DNA from: JBFISM01 sp041608535 | GTDB taxonomy: Bacteria; Actinomycetota; Acidimicrobiia; Spongiisociales; UBA5794 | NCBI GenBank assembly: GCA_041608535.1 | Contig: JBFISM010000150.1 | Span: 1 to 8,844, forward strand | Direction: 5' to 3' | Length of the DNA stretch: 8,844 nucleotides | In this document: positions 1 through 5,787 of the stretch, piece by piece | Position numbering within the stretch: the stretch's first letter is position 1 | Layout: each line of letters begins with the position of its first letter | Translations under genes and position numbers: made by a program | Notes under the pieces: generated by a model | Databases searched by the model: none | What the model saw: the letters and a program-made list of their open reading frames with translations, nothing else | What the model was told of the DNA's origin: nothing

Positions 1-372
1 CGTGATCCCGTTCGGTGTGAAGGCGGGAGCGTATACCGCCTCCCCACCTTCGACCGCAGCTCGCCCTGCGGCGCCCTCAAACGGGCGGGAGAGATCCTCG
101 CCGGGATCGAGGGGTCTGCCCACCACGGTGCCGTCGGGAAGGATCACCGAGAGCAGGAGCCCGCGGTTGGTAGTCACTTCACGTTCCGCCGCATCCAGGC
201 TGTCGGCGGCTGAGGCCGTCAGTGAGAGGGCAGTGAACTGCGCTGCATTCTCCGCATTCGTGATGGCCCGGTCATGCGAGAGCTGTCGCACCAGACCGGC
301 GAGGGGCACGATAAAGGCGACGACGATGAGGAGCGACACGGCGCCCGTCAACGTGAAGAGGCGACGTCTCAC
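1..372 (-). CDS. Sensor histidine kinase, N-terminal part (runs off left edge)
   Basis: Partial gene: 124 codons are visible from a GTG start at 372 to the window edge, without a stop. The start overlaps the response regulator stop as GTGA, which implies translational coupling and a single two-component operon. The protein begins with a basic stretch (MRRR), then a hydrophobic membrane helix at about residues 8-29. An extracytoplasmic segment follows, containing the start of a sensor region (about 45-124, with VILPDGTVVG near 83-92). No second membrane helix, HAMP, DHp or ATPase domain is visible, because they would lie outside the window. The kinase call therefore rests on membrane topology, the coupled response regulator and the resemblance of this N-terminus to actinobacterial kinases with a single periplasmic sensor loop. 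It would phosphorylate the neighbouring regulator in response to an envelope signal. The ligand cannot be read from this fragment. Confidence 0.83.
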   Translation of the reverse strand, partial: MRRRLFTLTGAVSLLIVVAFIVPLAGLVRQLSHDRAITNAENAAQFTALSLTASAADSLDAAEREVTTNRGLLLSVILPDGTVVGRPLDPGEDLSRPFEGAAGRAAVEGGEAVYAPAFTPNGIT

Positions 373-1052
373 GTCGTCGGGTCGACGAGCCTGACTCCGG
401 CGCCGCGCTTGGTCTGTATGTACCGCGGGTCGGAGGCCCGCTCGCCGAGCTTGCGCCGCAACCACGAGAGATGTACGTCGACGGTCTTGTCGGCACCCCC
501 ATACGGCTGCTTCCACACTTCGGCCATGAGCTCTCGCTTGGACACCATTTTTCCGGAGCGTTCGGCGAGATACGCCAGAAGCTCGAACTCCTTCGCTGTG
601 AGCGCGAGCGGCTCACCGTCGAGACTTGCAGCGTGGGCATCGAGATCGACATGGAGCCCACCGACGGTGACGACGTTTTCATCGCCACCCGCACCTCGTC
701 GTCGCAGCACCGCTCGAACCCGGGCTTCGAGCTGCTCGGCACCGAACGGCTTCACCAGATAGTCGTCGGCGCCCAGATCGAGCAGATGAACGATCTGCCG
801 TTCGTCATTCTGTGCCGTGGCGATGACCACCGGGACCTCGCTGACCGCACGGATCATGCGGAGTACTTCCGAGCCCTCGAGATCGGGCAGACCAAGGTCG
901 AGCACCACGATGTCCGGCGTGCCCGCCACCGTGGCCTCGACACCGGCGATCCCCCGTGCTGCGGTGTCGACCGCATGGCCGAGCTCGGTGAGGCGATCGG
1001 CCAGCCGTTGACGGATGCGCTGGTCGTCCTCGATGAGGAGAATGGTGGCCAT
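369..1052 (-). CDS. OmpR/PhoB-family response regulator
   Basis: Cytoplasmic DNA-binding response regulator of 227 residues, the usual length for the family. The receiver domain (about 1-118) has the acidic pocket E8/D9/D10, the phospho-acceptor D52 (VVLDLGLPD), the switch threonine T79 (IATAQ) and the conserved K101 (LVKPF). The OmpR-type winged helix spans about 128-224, with LTAKEFELLAYL at 151-162 and a recognition helix around 189-202 (KTVDVHLSWLRRKLG), ending in the family-typical TKRGAGVRLV. All catalytic residues are present, so it should be phosphorylated by the kinase encoded immediately downstream (4-base overlap). The ATG at 1052 lacks a convincing Shine-Dalgarno sequence. Its targets are unknown. 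The divergent gene at 1173 is the nearest candidate, because many OmpR-type regulators act on adjacent genes, but that is inference. Confidence 0.95.
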   Translation of the reverse strand: MATILLIEDDQRIRQRLADRLTELGHAVDTAARGIAGVEATVAGTPDIVVLDLGLPDLEGSEVLRMIRAVSEVPVVIATAQNDERQIVHLLDLGADDYLVKPFGAEQLEARVRAVLRRRGAGGDENVVTVGGLHVDLDAHAASLDGEPLALTAKEFELLAYLAERSGKMVSKRELMAEVWKQPYGGADKTVDVHLSWLRRKLGERASDPRYIQTKRGAGVRLVDPTT

Positions 1053-1172
1053 CCAGTCACGTTACCGTTGGTCAGCCGGGTCGACCGACTCATTCTCGGG
1101 TTTGCGCCAGGTTTTGGCGGTAATTAGCCGTGGCTTAGCTTTCTCGACGGTCGTCTCTGGCACCATGCCGAG
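1053..1172. promoter_or_regulatory. Divergent intergenic control region (two-component operon / anchored protein)
   Basis: This 120-bp gap separates the response regulator (minus) from the anchored Thr-rich protein (plus), so it must hold both promoters. On the plus strand a weak sigma-70-like pair is visible: TTGGCG at 1114-1119 and TAGCTT at 1136-1141, 16 bp apart. A short inverted repeat, CGCCA (1105-1109) and TGGCG (1115-1119) with a 5-base loop, overlaps that -35 box. It could be an operator half-site arrangement. I could not find a convincing minus-strand promoter. Neither flanking start codon has a clear Shine-Dalgarno sequence. Confidence 0.35.
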
Positions 1173-1913
1173 ATGTTGAGGCGAACAGCCTTCGTTTCGC
1201 TATGGATCGTCGCCACGTTGGTGGCGACGTCCGTCGCCATTGCCGCAGTGCGCGGTGTGACTGGTCGCGTCGTCGATGCCCCCACACCGACGTTGCCGGT
1301 TGCCGCCGCACCCGAGACGACGACGGTGGCAACGGCGTCCGACGGTTCGGTGGTGCCCGACCCGGGCGACCCCGGGACCACGCAAGGCGTCACCACCGGC
1401 GATCCTGCAACCACCTCCGCAGGAACAGCCGACGACGGCAGTGGCCCGAGCAGCGGCGGCACGGCCACAACCCAAGCGCCGGGAACAACGGCCGGATCTG
1501 GTTCCGATGGCACCGGTGCGTCGACGACCAACCCGCCGGACGACACGGATGCTGTGCCCACGACGCAAGCTCCGACCACGACTGCAGCGCCTGTGACCGC
1601 GACCACGGCAGCGCCAACGACCACCCAGGCGCCAGAGCCGAAGACGTCCACCTACCAGCTCGTCGGTGGCTGGGTGCGGGTGGAGACCGCTCCCGGGACG
1701 GTTGTACTCATCGGTGCCGGGCCCAATCCCGGTTTCGACATGGACGTGGGTGAAGCCGGCCCCGATGAGGTAGAGGTCGAGTTCGAGTCGGAGAGCCACA
1801 AGTCGTCGATCAAGATCAAGTGGTCGGGTGGCGAAGTCTCGGTCGATATCGACGAAGAGCCGCAGGACGACCAAGGCGACGACGAGGACGACGACGAAGA
1901 CGACGACGACTAG
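1173..1913 (+). CDS. Membrane-anchored Thr-rich linker protein with C-terminal beta-type domain (paralogue 1)
   Basis: I do not recognise the family. The 246-residue protein starts with a signal-anchor helix (about 6-28, after MLRR) and has no lipobox cysteine. A long extracytoplasmic linker rich in Thr, Pro, Ala, Gly and Ser (about 35-157, with repeats such as TTQAP) looks unstructured and could be glycosylated. A compact domain of alternating hydrophobic residues (about 160-229) begins TYQLVGGWVRV and contains VVL, GF, GP, EVEVEF, SH and GGEVSV motifs, suggesting a small beta sandwich. The tail (229-246) is almost entirely Asp/Glu. The next gene encodes a protein with the same architecture and a clearly homologous domain. 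The ATG at 1173 is the only start after the in-frame TAG at 1125, and no good Shine-Dalgarno precedes it. Its position, divergent from a two-component pair, suggests an envelope role, perhaps as target or co-sensor. No enzymatic motif is visible. Confidence 0.8.
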   Translation: MLRRTAFVSLWIVATLVATSVAIAAVRGVTGRVVDAPTPTLPVAAAPETTTVATASDGSVVPDPGDPGTTQGVTTGDPATTSAGTADDGSGPSSGGTATTQAPGTTAGSGSDGTGASTTNPPDDTDAVPTTQAPTTTAAPVTATTAAPTTTQAPEPKTSTYQLVGGWVRVETAPGTVVLIGAGPNPGFDMDVGEAGPDEVEVEFESESHKSSIKIKWSGGEVSVDIDEEPQDDQGDDEDDDEDDDD

Positions 1914-1953
1914 CGCTCGTCCCGTCGCCGGCACCCTGACCGCCCCGTTTTCC

Positions 1954-1983
1954 CCGACACGCGAAATACGAGCCTGCTATACC
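1954..1983 (+). promoter_or_regulatory. Candidate promoter giving a leaderless transcript for paralogue 2
   Basis: The -35-like CCGACA (1954-1959) and -10-like TATACC (1978-1983) are separated by 18 bp, and the -10 is preceded by TG (extended -10 form). The ATG at 1991 lies only 7 bases after the -10, so a transcript would begin at or within a base or two of the start codon. No Shine-Dalgarno sequence precedes that ATG, which fits leaderless translation, a common mode in actinobacteria. The second paralogue may therefore have its own promoter even though it follows the first by 77 bp. Confidence 0.45.
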
Positions 1984-1990
1984 TTCTCGC

Positions 1991-2659
1991 ATGGGGGAGA
2001 CGTATAGGGGAATTGCGGTTGTCTCAGTGTGGGTGTTGACCACACTCATTGCTGCGCTGGGTGCCGTCGCCGGTGTCCGCGCACTGACCGATTGGGTGTC
2101 GGGAGCGGATGAGGGGGTCGGGGAGACGGCTGCCGCAGAGGAAACCGCTCCGCGCCCGCCCACGACCGAACCGGGCCCGATAGTGCTGGCTCCACCCCGA
2201 TCGACGACAACGGTTGCTGCGACCCTGCCGCCCATCCCGTCGACGACGCTCTTCGTGCCGGAGATCCTCCTTCCCGACCCGCCACCGCCAACATCGGCGC
2301 CGCCACCCCCGCCACCGGCACCGCCACCGACCGCGCCACCTCCGGTGGTCCCGTCGACCACGCTTCCCGTCGTCACGTCGACGCTGCCCCCGACGACGGC
2401 GACCACAACCACGTCACCCCCGGTCGACCAGGTGCTGACGTACGACCTCACCGGCGGTTCGATCCAGGTCACGGCAAACCCGACGTCGGTGGTGCTCGAC
2501 ACCGCCGTTCCCAAGGAGGGGTTCTCGGCCATCGTTCACGGCACCGGTCCGTCGACGGTGAACGTGCGCTTCAGCTCGGCAGCGCACGTATCTCTCATCT
2601 CGGTGCGCCTGGTGCGCGGCGAGGTGGTTGCCAGCGTCGAGGAGAACTCGCTGGGCTGA
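1991..2659 (+). CDS. Membrane-anchored Pro/Thr-rich linker protein with C-terminal beta-type domain (paralogue 2)
   Basis: Family not recognised. This 222-residue protein has the same plan as the preceding gene product. It has an N-terminal anchor helix (about 7-29), an extended linker (about 40-146) and a C-terminal domain (about 150-218). The anchor resembles that of paralogue 1 (VSVWVLTTLI versus VSLWIVATLV). The linker differs: it carries a near-continuous polyproline run at about 97-118 and Thr/Pro segments instead of Thr/Gly. The C-terminal domain starts TYDLTGGSIQV and aligns without gaps with residues 160-229 of paralogue 1, sharing about 28 of 69 positions, including GG, VVL, GF, GP, SxxHxSxI and GEV. 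Unlike paralogue 1 it ends soon after the domain, with no acidic tail. This suggests tandem duplication followed by divergence of linker and tail. It probably acts outside the membrane; its partner or ligand is unknown. Confidence 0.8.
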   Translation: MGETYRGIAVVSVWVLTTLIAALGAVAGVRALTDWVSGADEGVGETAAAEETAPRPPTTEPGPIVLAPPRSTTTVAATLPPIPSTTLFVPEILLPDPPPPTSAPPPPPPAPPPTAPPPVVPSTTLPVVTSTLPPTTATTTTSPPVDQVLTYDLTGGSIQVTANPTSVVLDTAVPKEGFSAIVHGTGPSTVNVRFSSAAHVSLISVRLVRGEVVASVEENSLG

Positions 2660-2701
2660 AATCTCCCCGGAGAGGCCCCGGCCGGGTGAGCTACGTCGTG
2701 G

Positions 2702-2719
2702 CGAGCTCAACCGGGCTCG
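2702..2719. terminator. Candidate hairpin between convergent genes
   Basis: CGAGCTC (2702-2708) and GGGCTCG (2713-2719) can pair as a 7-bp GC-rich stem, including one G-U pair, around an AACC loop. It lies between the 3' ends of paralogue 2 (plus) and isocitrate lyase (minus) and could stop transcription from either side. There is no run of T on either strand, so it is not a classical intrinsic terminator. A second palindrome, CCCGGCCGGG (2677-2686), lies nearby. Confidence 0.28.
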
Positions 2720-2722
2720 GTT

Positions 2723-2752
2723 GCCTCACGGATCAGAGCCTCACGGATCAGA
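2723..2752. repeat. Perfect 15-bp tandem duplication covering the aceA stop codon
   Basis: GCCTCACGGATCAGA occurs twice back to back (2723-2737 and 2738-2752) without mismatch. The second copy contains the TGA stop of isocitrate lyase (minus strand, 2750-2748). Because 15 is a multiple of three, the first copy places another in-frame TGA five codons downstream. The two copies are identical, so the duplication is either recent or maintained. Confidence 0.9.
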
Positions 2753-4028
2753 ACTGCGTGGTCTCGGTGGACCCCTCCATGGCGAGGGTCGACGCCGTGC
2801 CACCAGAGATCGTTTGCGCAACGAGATCGAAGTAGCCGGCGCCGACCTCGCGCTGGTGGCGGGTCGCTGTGTAGCCGTGAGCCTCCATGGAGAACTCCCG
2901 CTCCTGCAATTCCACGTAGGCCGACATGCCTCGCTTGGAGTAGCCCTGAGCGAGATCGAACATCGCCGCGTTGAGCGCATGAAACCCGGCGAGGGTGATG
3001 AACTGGAAGCGGTACCCCATCGCGCCCAGCTCCTTCTGGAAGGTGGCGATGGTGGCGTCGTCGAGGTGACGCTTCCAGTTGAACGACGGTGAGCAGTTGT
3101 ATGCCAGCATCTTGCCGGGGAACTCTGCATGGATCGCCGTGGCGAATTCTGCGGCCTGCCCGAGATCCGGTGTGCTCGTCTCGCACCAGATCACGTCTGC
3201 GTATGGGGCGTAGGAGAGGCCACGCGCCACCGCAGTTTCCATCCCGTTGCGAACGTGGAAGAAGCCTTCGACCGTGCGCTCACCGGTGACAAAGCGACGG
3301 TCCCGCTCGTCGATGTCGCTGGTGAGCAGCGAGGCGCCGAGAGAGTCGGTCCTGGCCACGACGAGCGTCGCGGTACCCATGACATCCGCCGCAAGCCGGG
3401 CTGCGGTGAGCGTGCGGATGTGTTGAGACGTCGGGACGAGGACCTTGCCGCCCATGTGGCCGCACTTCTTCTCGGACGCAAGCTGGTCCTCGAAGTGCAC
3501 TCCGGCGGCTCCCGCTTCGATGAAGGCCTTGGCCAGCTCGAAGGCGTTGAGCTGGCCGCCAAAGCCGGCCTCGGCGTCGGCGACGATCGGGACCATCCAC
3601 CGGCGGCTCACCTCGCCCTCGGCGGACTCGATCTGATCGGCGCGTTGCAGTGCGTTGTTGATCCGGCGCACGAGTGCGGGTGCGCTGTTCGCCGGATACA
3701 ACGACTGATCGGGATACACCTGCTCGGCCAAGTTGGCGTCTCCGGCGACTTGCCATCCGGAGAGATAGATCGCCTCGAGACCGGCACGGACCATCTGCAC
3801 CGCCTGGCCCCCGCTCATGGCGCCCAGGGCGTTGATGTAGTCGCTGTGGTGCAGCAGCTCCCAGAGTCGCTCCGCACCCCGTCGGGCCGTGGTGTGCTCG
3901 ATGGGATAAGAGCCCTGGAGCCGCACCACGTCCTCCGCCGTGTATTCGCGTTGGAGACCGTCCCAGCGCGGGTTGCTGTCCCAGTCGTGCTGGAGTGCAG
4001 AGATTCTCTCGGTCGTGCTTTCCATCAT
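2748..4028 (-). CDS. aceA: Isocitrate lyase
   Basis: Cleaves isocitrate to glyoxylate and succinate, the first step of the glyoxylate shunt, in the cytoplasm. The 426-residue product has the normal length of the short bacterial/mycobacterial Icl1 type. Diagnostic segments are SGWQVA (90-95), the metal-site region VADAEAGFGG (149-158), the catalytic loop KKCGH (187-191, nucleophile C189), the glyoxylate/succinate-binding NCSPSFNWK (311-319) and the C-terminal lid ending STETTQF. No catalytic residue is missing. The open frame continues upstream to 4553, but the conserved N-terminus starts at the paired ATGs at 4028/4025, preceded by AAGGGGA at Shine-Dalgarno distance. It lies 14 bp downstream of malate synthase on the same strand, forming an aceB-aceA operon. 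Regulation probably comes from the divergent RamB-like gene upstream of the operon. Confidence 0.97.
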   Translation of the reverse strand: MMESTTERISALQHDWDSNPRWDGLQREYTAEDVVRLQGSYPIEHTTARRGAERLWELLHHSDYINALGAMSGGQAVQMVRAGLEAIYLSGWQVAGDANLAEQVYPDQSLYPANSAPALVRRINNALQRADQIESAEGEVSRRWMVPIVADAEAGFGGQLNAFELAKAFIEAGAAGVHFEDQLASEKKCGHMGGKVLVPTSQHIRTLTAARLAADVMGTATLVVARTDSLGASLLTSDIDERDRRFVTGERTVEGFFHVRNGMETAVARGLSYAPYADVIWCETSTPDLGQAAEFATAIHAEFPGKMLAYNCSPSFNWKRHLDDATIATFQKELGAMGYRFQFITLAGFHALNAAMFDLAQGYSKRGMSAYVELQEREFSMEAHGYTATRHQREVGAGYFDLVAQTISGGTASTLAMEGSTETTQF

Positions 4029-4042
4029 CAGGTCCCCTTCAG

Positions 4043-5647
4043 TCAGTCGAGCAGGTCGTAGGCGGGCAGGGTGAGGAACTCGGGAAAGTGTGTGGTCAGC
4101 GCCACCCGTTCGAAGACTTTGCGGGCTTCGTCGTAGCGGCCGGCGGCAAACCCCTCGGCCGACAGCTCCGAACGGAGCCGGTCGATCTCCTCGTCGATGG
4201 TGCGGCCCACCATTGCGGCATCGATGAGGGTCCCGTCCTCGGTACGGCAGCGGTGGTGGATCCATTGCCAGATCTGGCTGCGGGATATCTCGGCGGTGGC
4301 GGCGTCTTCCATCAGGTTGTAGATCGCAGCCGCCCCGTTGCCACACAACCAGGAAGCGATATAGCGGATGCCAACGTCCACGTTGGTGCGAACCCCCGAC
4401 TCGGTGATTGTGCCGCTCGGGATGTCGGTGTCGAGCAGATCTCGTGCGGTGACGGTCACCGGTCGGCGCACCTCGATCTGATGGGGGCGTTCGCCGAGCA
4501 CCTCGTCGAAGACTTCGGTGGCCAGCGGCACGAGATCGGGGTGCGCCACCCACGTGCCGTCGTGACCGGCGGAAGCCTCCCGCTGCTTGTCCCGGCGCAC
4601 CTTGCCGAAGGCTCGCTCATTCACCTCGGCGTCGTGCCGGCTGGGGATGAATGCCGCCATCCCGCCCATGGCGTGCGCCCCGCGGCGGTGGCACGTATCG
4701 ATGAGCAGCTCCACGTACGCCCGCATGAACGGCACCGTCATGGTGATCTGCTTTCGGTCCGGCAGCACCATGGTGCGCTGGTTGCGGAACTTCTTGATGA
4801 TCGAGAAGATGTAGTCCCAGCGGCCTGCGTTCAGTCCCGCCGAGTGCTCCCGCAGCTCGAACAGGATCTCGTCCATCTCGAACGCGGCAAAGATCGTCTC
4901 GATGAGCACGGTCGCACGAATGGTCCCCACCGGGATTCCCAGCGCCTCTTGTGCGGCGATGAACACGTCGTTCCACAGTCGCGCCTCGCAGTGGTTCTCC
5001 AGTTTGGGGAGATAGAAGTACGGCCCGGAGCCGCGCTCGAGCAGCTCCCTGGCGTTGTGGAAGAAGTACAGCCCGAAGTCGACGAGACTCGCCGATGCCG
5101 GCGCCCCGTCGATGACGATGTTGCGCTCGTTGAGGTGCCAGCCTCGTGGACGCACCATGAGTGTCGCTGCGGACTCGTTCAGCCGGTACGTGGTGCCGTC
5201 GGGCTTGGTGAACGAGATGGTGCGTCGCACCGCATCCATGAGGTTGGCCTGGCCTTCCATCATGGCGGTCCATGTGGGGGAGGCTGAGTCCTCGAAGTCC
5301 GCCATGAACACCTTCGCGCCGCTGTTCATGGCGTTGATGATCATTTTGCGATCGACCGGCCCGGTGATCTCGCACCGTCGATCGAGCAGATCGGGCGGCG
5401 GTGCTGCCACGGTCCACTCGCTGCTGCGTATCTGCTCCGTGGAGCACCGGAACTTGGGCAGCTCTCCCGCATCGGTGCGCCGCTGGCGTTCCCGCCGGGC
5501 TTCGAGCAGGTCCAGCCGGCGCCGGTTGAAGCGGCGATGCAGCAGCTGCAGGAAGTCGAGCGCCTCGGGGGTGAGCACGGTCGGGTAGCTCTCGCCCCCA
5601 GTCGTCTTGACTCCCATGATCATCGTCGATTCGAGCTGCCGCTCCAT
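4043..5647 (-). CDS. aceB: Malate synthase A
   Basis: Condenses glyoxylate with acetyl-CoA to malate, the second step of the glyoxylate shunt. The 534-residue length is that of the A isoform (about 530), not the roughly 720-residue G form common in actinobacteria. The family signature REHSAGLNAGRWDYIF lies at 266-281. Active-site candidates are R166/R168 (MVRPRGW), E250 (VLIETIFAAFEM), D278 in the signature and the catalytic base D448 (LMEDAATAEISR). The C-terminal plug region, from SGVRTNVDVGIRYIASWL (417-434) to the end, is intact. The ATG at 5647 is favoured over internal methionines at residues 9 and 11 because AGGGAGG stands 9 bases upstream. It is the first gene of the operon with aceA and is divergent from the RamB-like regulator across a 140-bp gap with a palindromic site. 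Confidence 0.97.
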   Translation of the reverse strand: MERQLESTMIMGVKTTGGESYPTVLTPEALDFLQLLHRRFNRRRLDLLEARRERQRRTDAGELPKFRCSTEQIRSSEWTVAAPPPDLLDRRCEITGPVDRKMIINAMNSGAKVFMADFEDSASPTWTAMMEGQANLMDAVRRTISFTKPDGTTYRLNESAATLMVRPRGWHLNERNIVIDGAPASASLVDFGLYFFHNARELLERGSGPYFYLPKLENHCEARLWNDVFIAAQEALGIPVGTIRATVLIETIFAAFEMDEILFELREHSAGLNAGRWDYIFSIIKKFRNQRTMVLPDRKQITMTVPFMRAYVELLIDTCHRRGAHAMGGMAAFIPSRHDAEVNERAFGKVRRDKQREASAGHDGTWVAHPDLVPLATEVFDEVLGERPHQIEVRRPVTVTARDLLDTDIPSGTITESGVRTNVDVGIRYIASWLCGNGAAAIYNLMEDAATAEISRSQIWQWIHHRCRTEDGTLIDAAMVGRTIDEEIDRLRSELSAEGFAAGRYDEARKVFERVALTTHFPEFLTLPAYDLLD

Positions 5648-5701
5648 GTGCCGTGGCCTCCCTGTTGATGGCGTGCGATGGTCCGCCCGTTGTCGGTACG
5701 C

Positions 5702-5717
5702 TGCTTGTCGACAAGCA
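5702..5717. promoter_or_regulatory. Perfect 16-bp palindrome, candidate operator between aceB and ramB-like gene
   Basis: TGCTTGTCGACAAGCA is identical to its reverse complement over all 16 bases. It sits about 55 bp upstream of the aceB start and about 70 bp upstream of the ramB-like start, in the only shared control region. A dyad of this size is typical of dimeric XRE-type repressors, so the RamB-like protein is the first candidate to bind. It does not resemble the Corynebacterium RamB site as I remember it (an AAAC-TTTGCAAA-like motif), so the binding protein is inferred from position only. Confidence 0.5.
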
Positions 5718-5733
5718 CATGTTCAATCGAATG

Positions 5734-5762
5734 TTGTAGGAAACTTCGTGGATTTTTATCAT
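5734..5762 (+). promoter_or_regulatory. Candidate promoter of the RamB-like gene
   Basis: TTGTAG (5734-5739) and TATCAT (5757-5762, five of six consensus -10 bases) are separated by 17 bp. Transcription would start near 5769 and leave a leader of about 19 bases containing the GGAGG ribosome-binding site. On the opposite strand TACAAC (5738-5733) could be a -10 for aceB. If so, the two promoters overlap and one bound regulator could control both. The aceB promoter is much less certain. Confidence 0.4.
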
Positions 5763-5777
5763 CAGCGCACATTCTCT

Positions 5778-5782
5778 GGAGG
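5778..5782 (+). promoter_or_regulatory. Ribosome-binding site that fixes the RamB-like start
   Basis: GGAGG lies 5 bases before the ATG at 5788. The in-frame TTG at 5785 would be only 2 bases away, too close for normal initiation, so the ATG is the better start. Confidence 0.65.
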
Positions 5783-5787
5783 CTTTG

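Noticed and set aside
471..1127. Plus-strand open frame opposite the response regulator
   Set aside because: Antisense to a complete regulator with all conserved residues; composition is typical of a shadow frame.
1912..1950. Possible terminator after paralogue 1 (CGACGA/TCGTC pairing followed by GTTTT)
   Set aside because: The stem is imperfect, falls within the acidic-codon repeats, and the T run is short and too far away.
2278..2345. CCG/CCA-rich repeats that might be a minisatellite or CRISPR-like array
   Set aside because: They are codons of the polyproline linker, with no regular repeat-spacer structure.
1200..2532. Minus-strand Gly/Arg/Val-rich frames opposite the two anchored paralogues
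   Set aside because: Their composition is the complement of Thr/Pro codons. The plus frames have anchor helices and a homologous domain in the same position, which supports the plus strand.
3129..4061. Plus-strand open frame of 310 residues opposite aceA
   Set aside because: Shadow of isocitrate lyase, with no domain and no ribosome-binding site.
4029..4553. In-frame upstream extension of isocitrate lyase to about 600 residues
   Set aside because: The extra 175 residues overlap malate synthase in another frame, are Arg/His/Pro-rich without family similarity, and the conserved N-terminus with a ribosome-binding site begins at 4028.
3995..5287. Plus-strand open frame of 430 residues opposite aceB
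   Set aside because: It is antisense to an intact, signature-bearing malate synthase gene; long antisense frames are expected in high-GC DNA.
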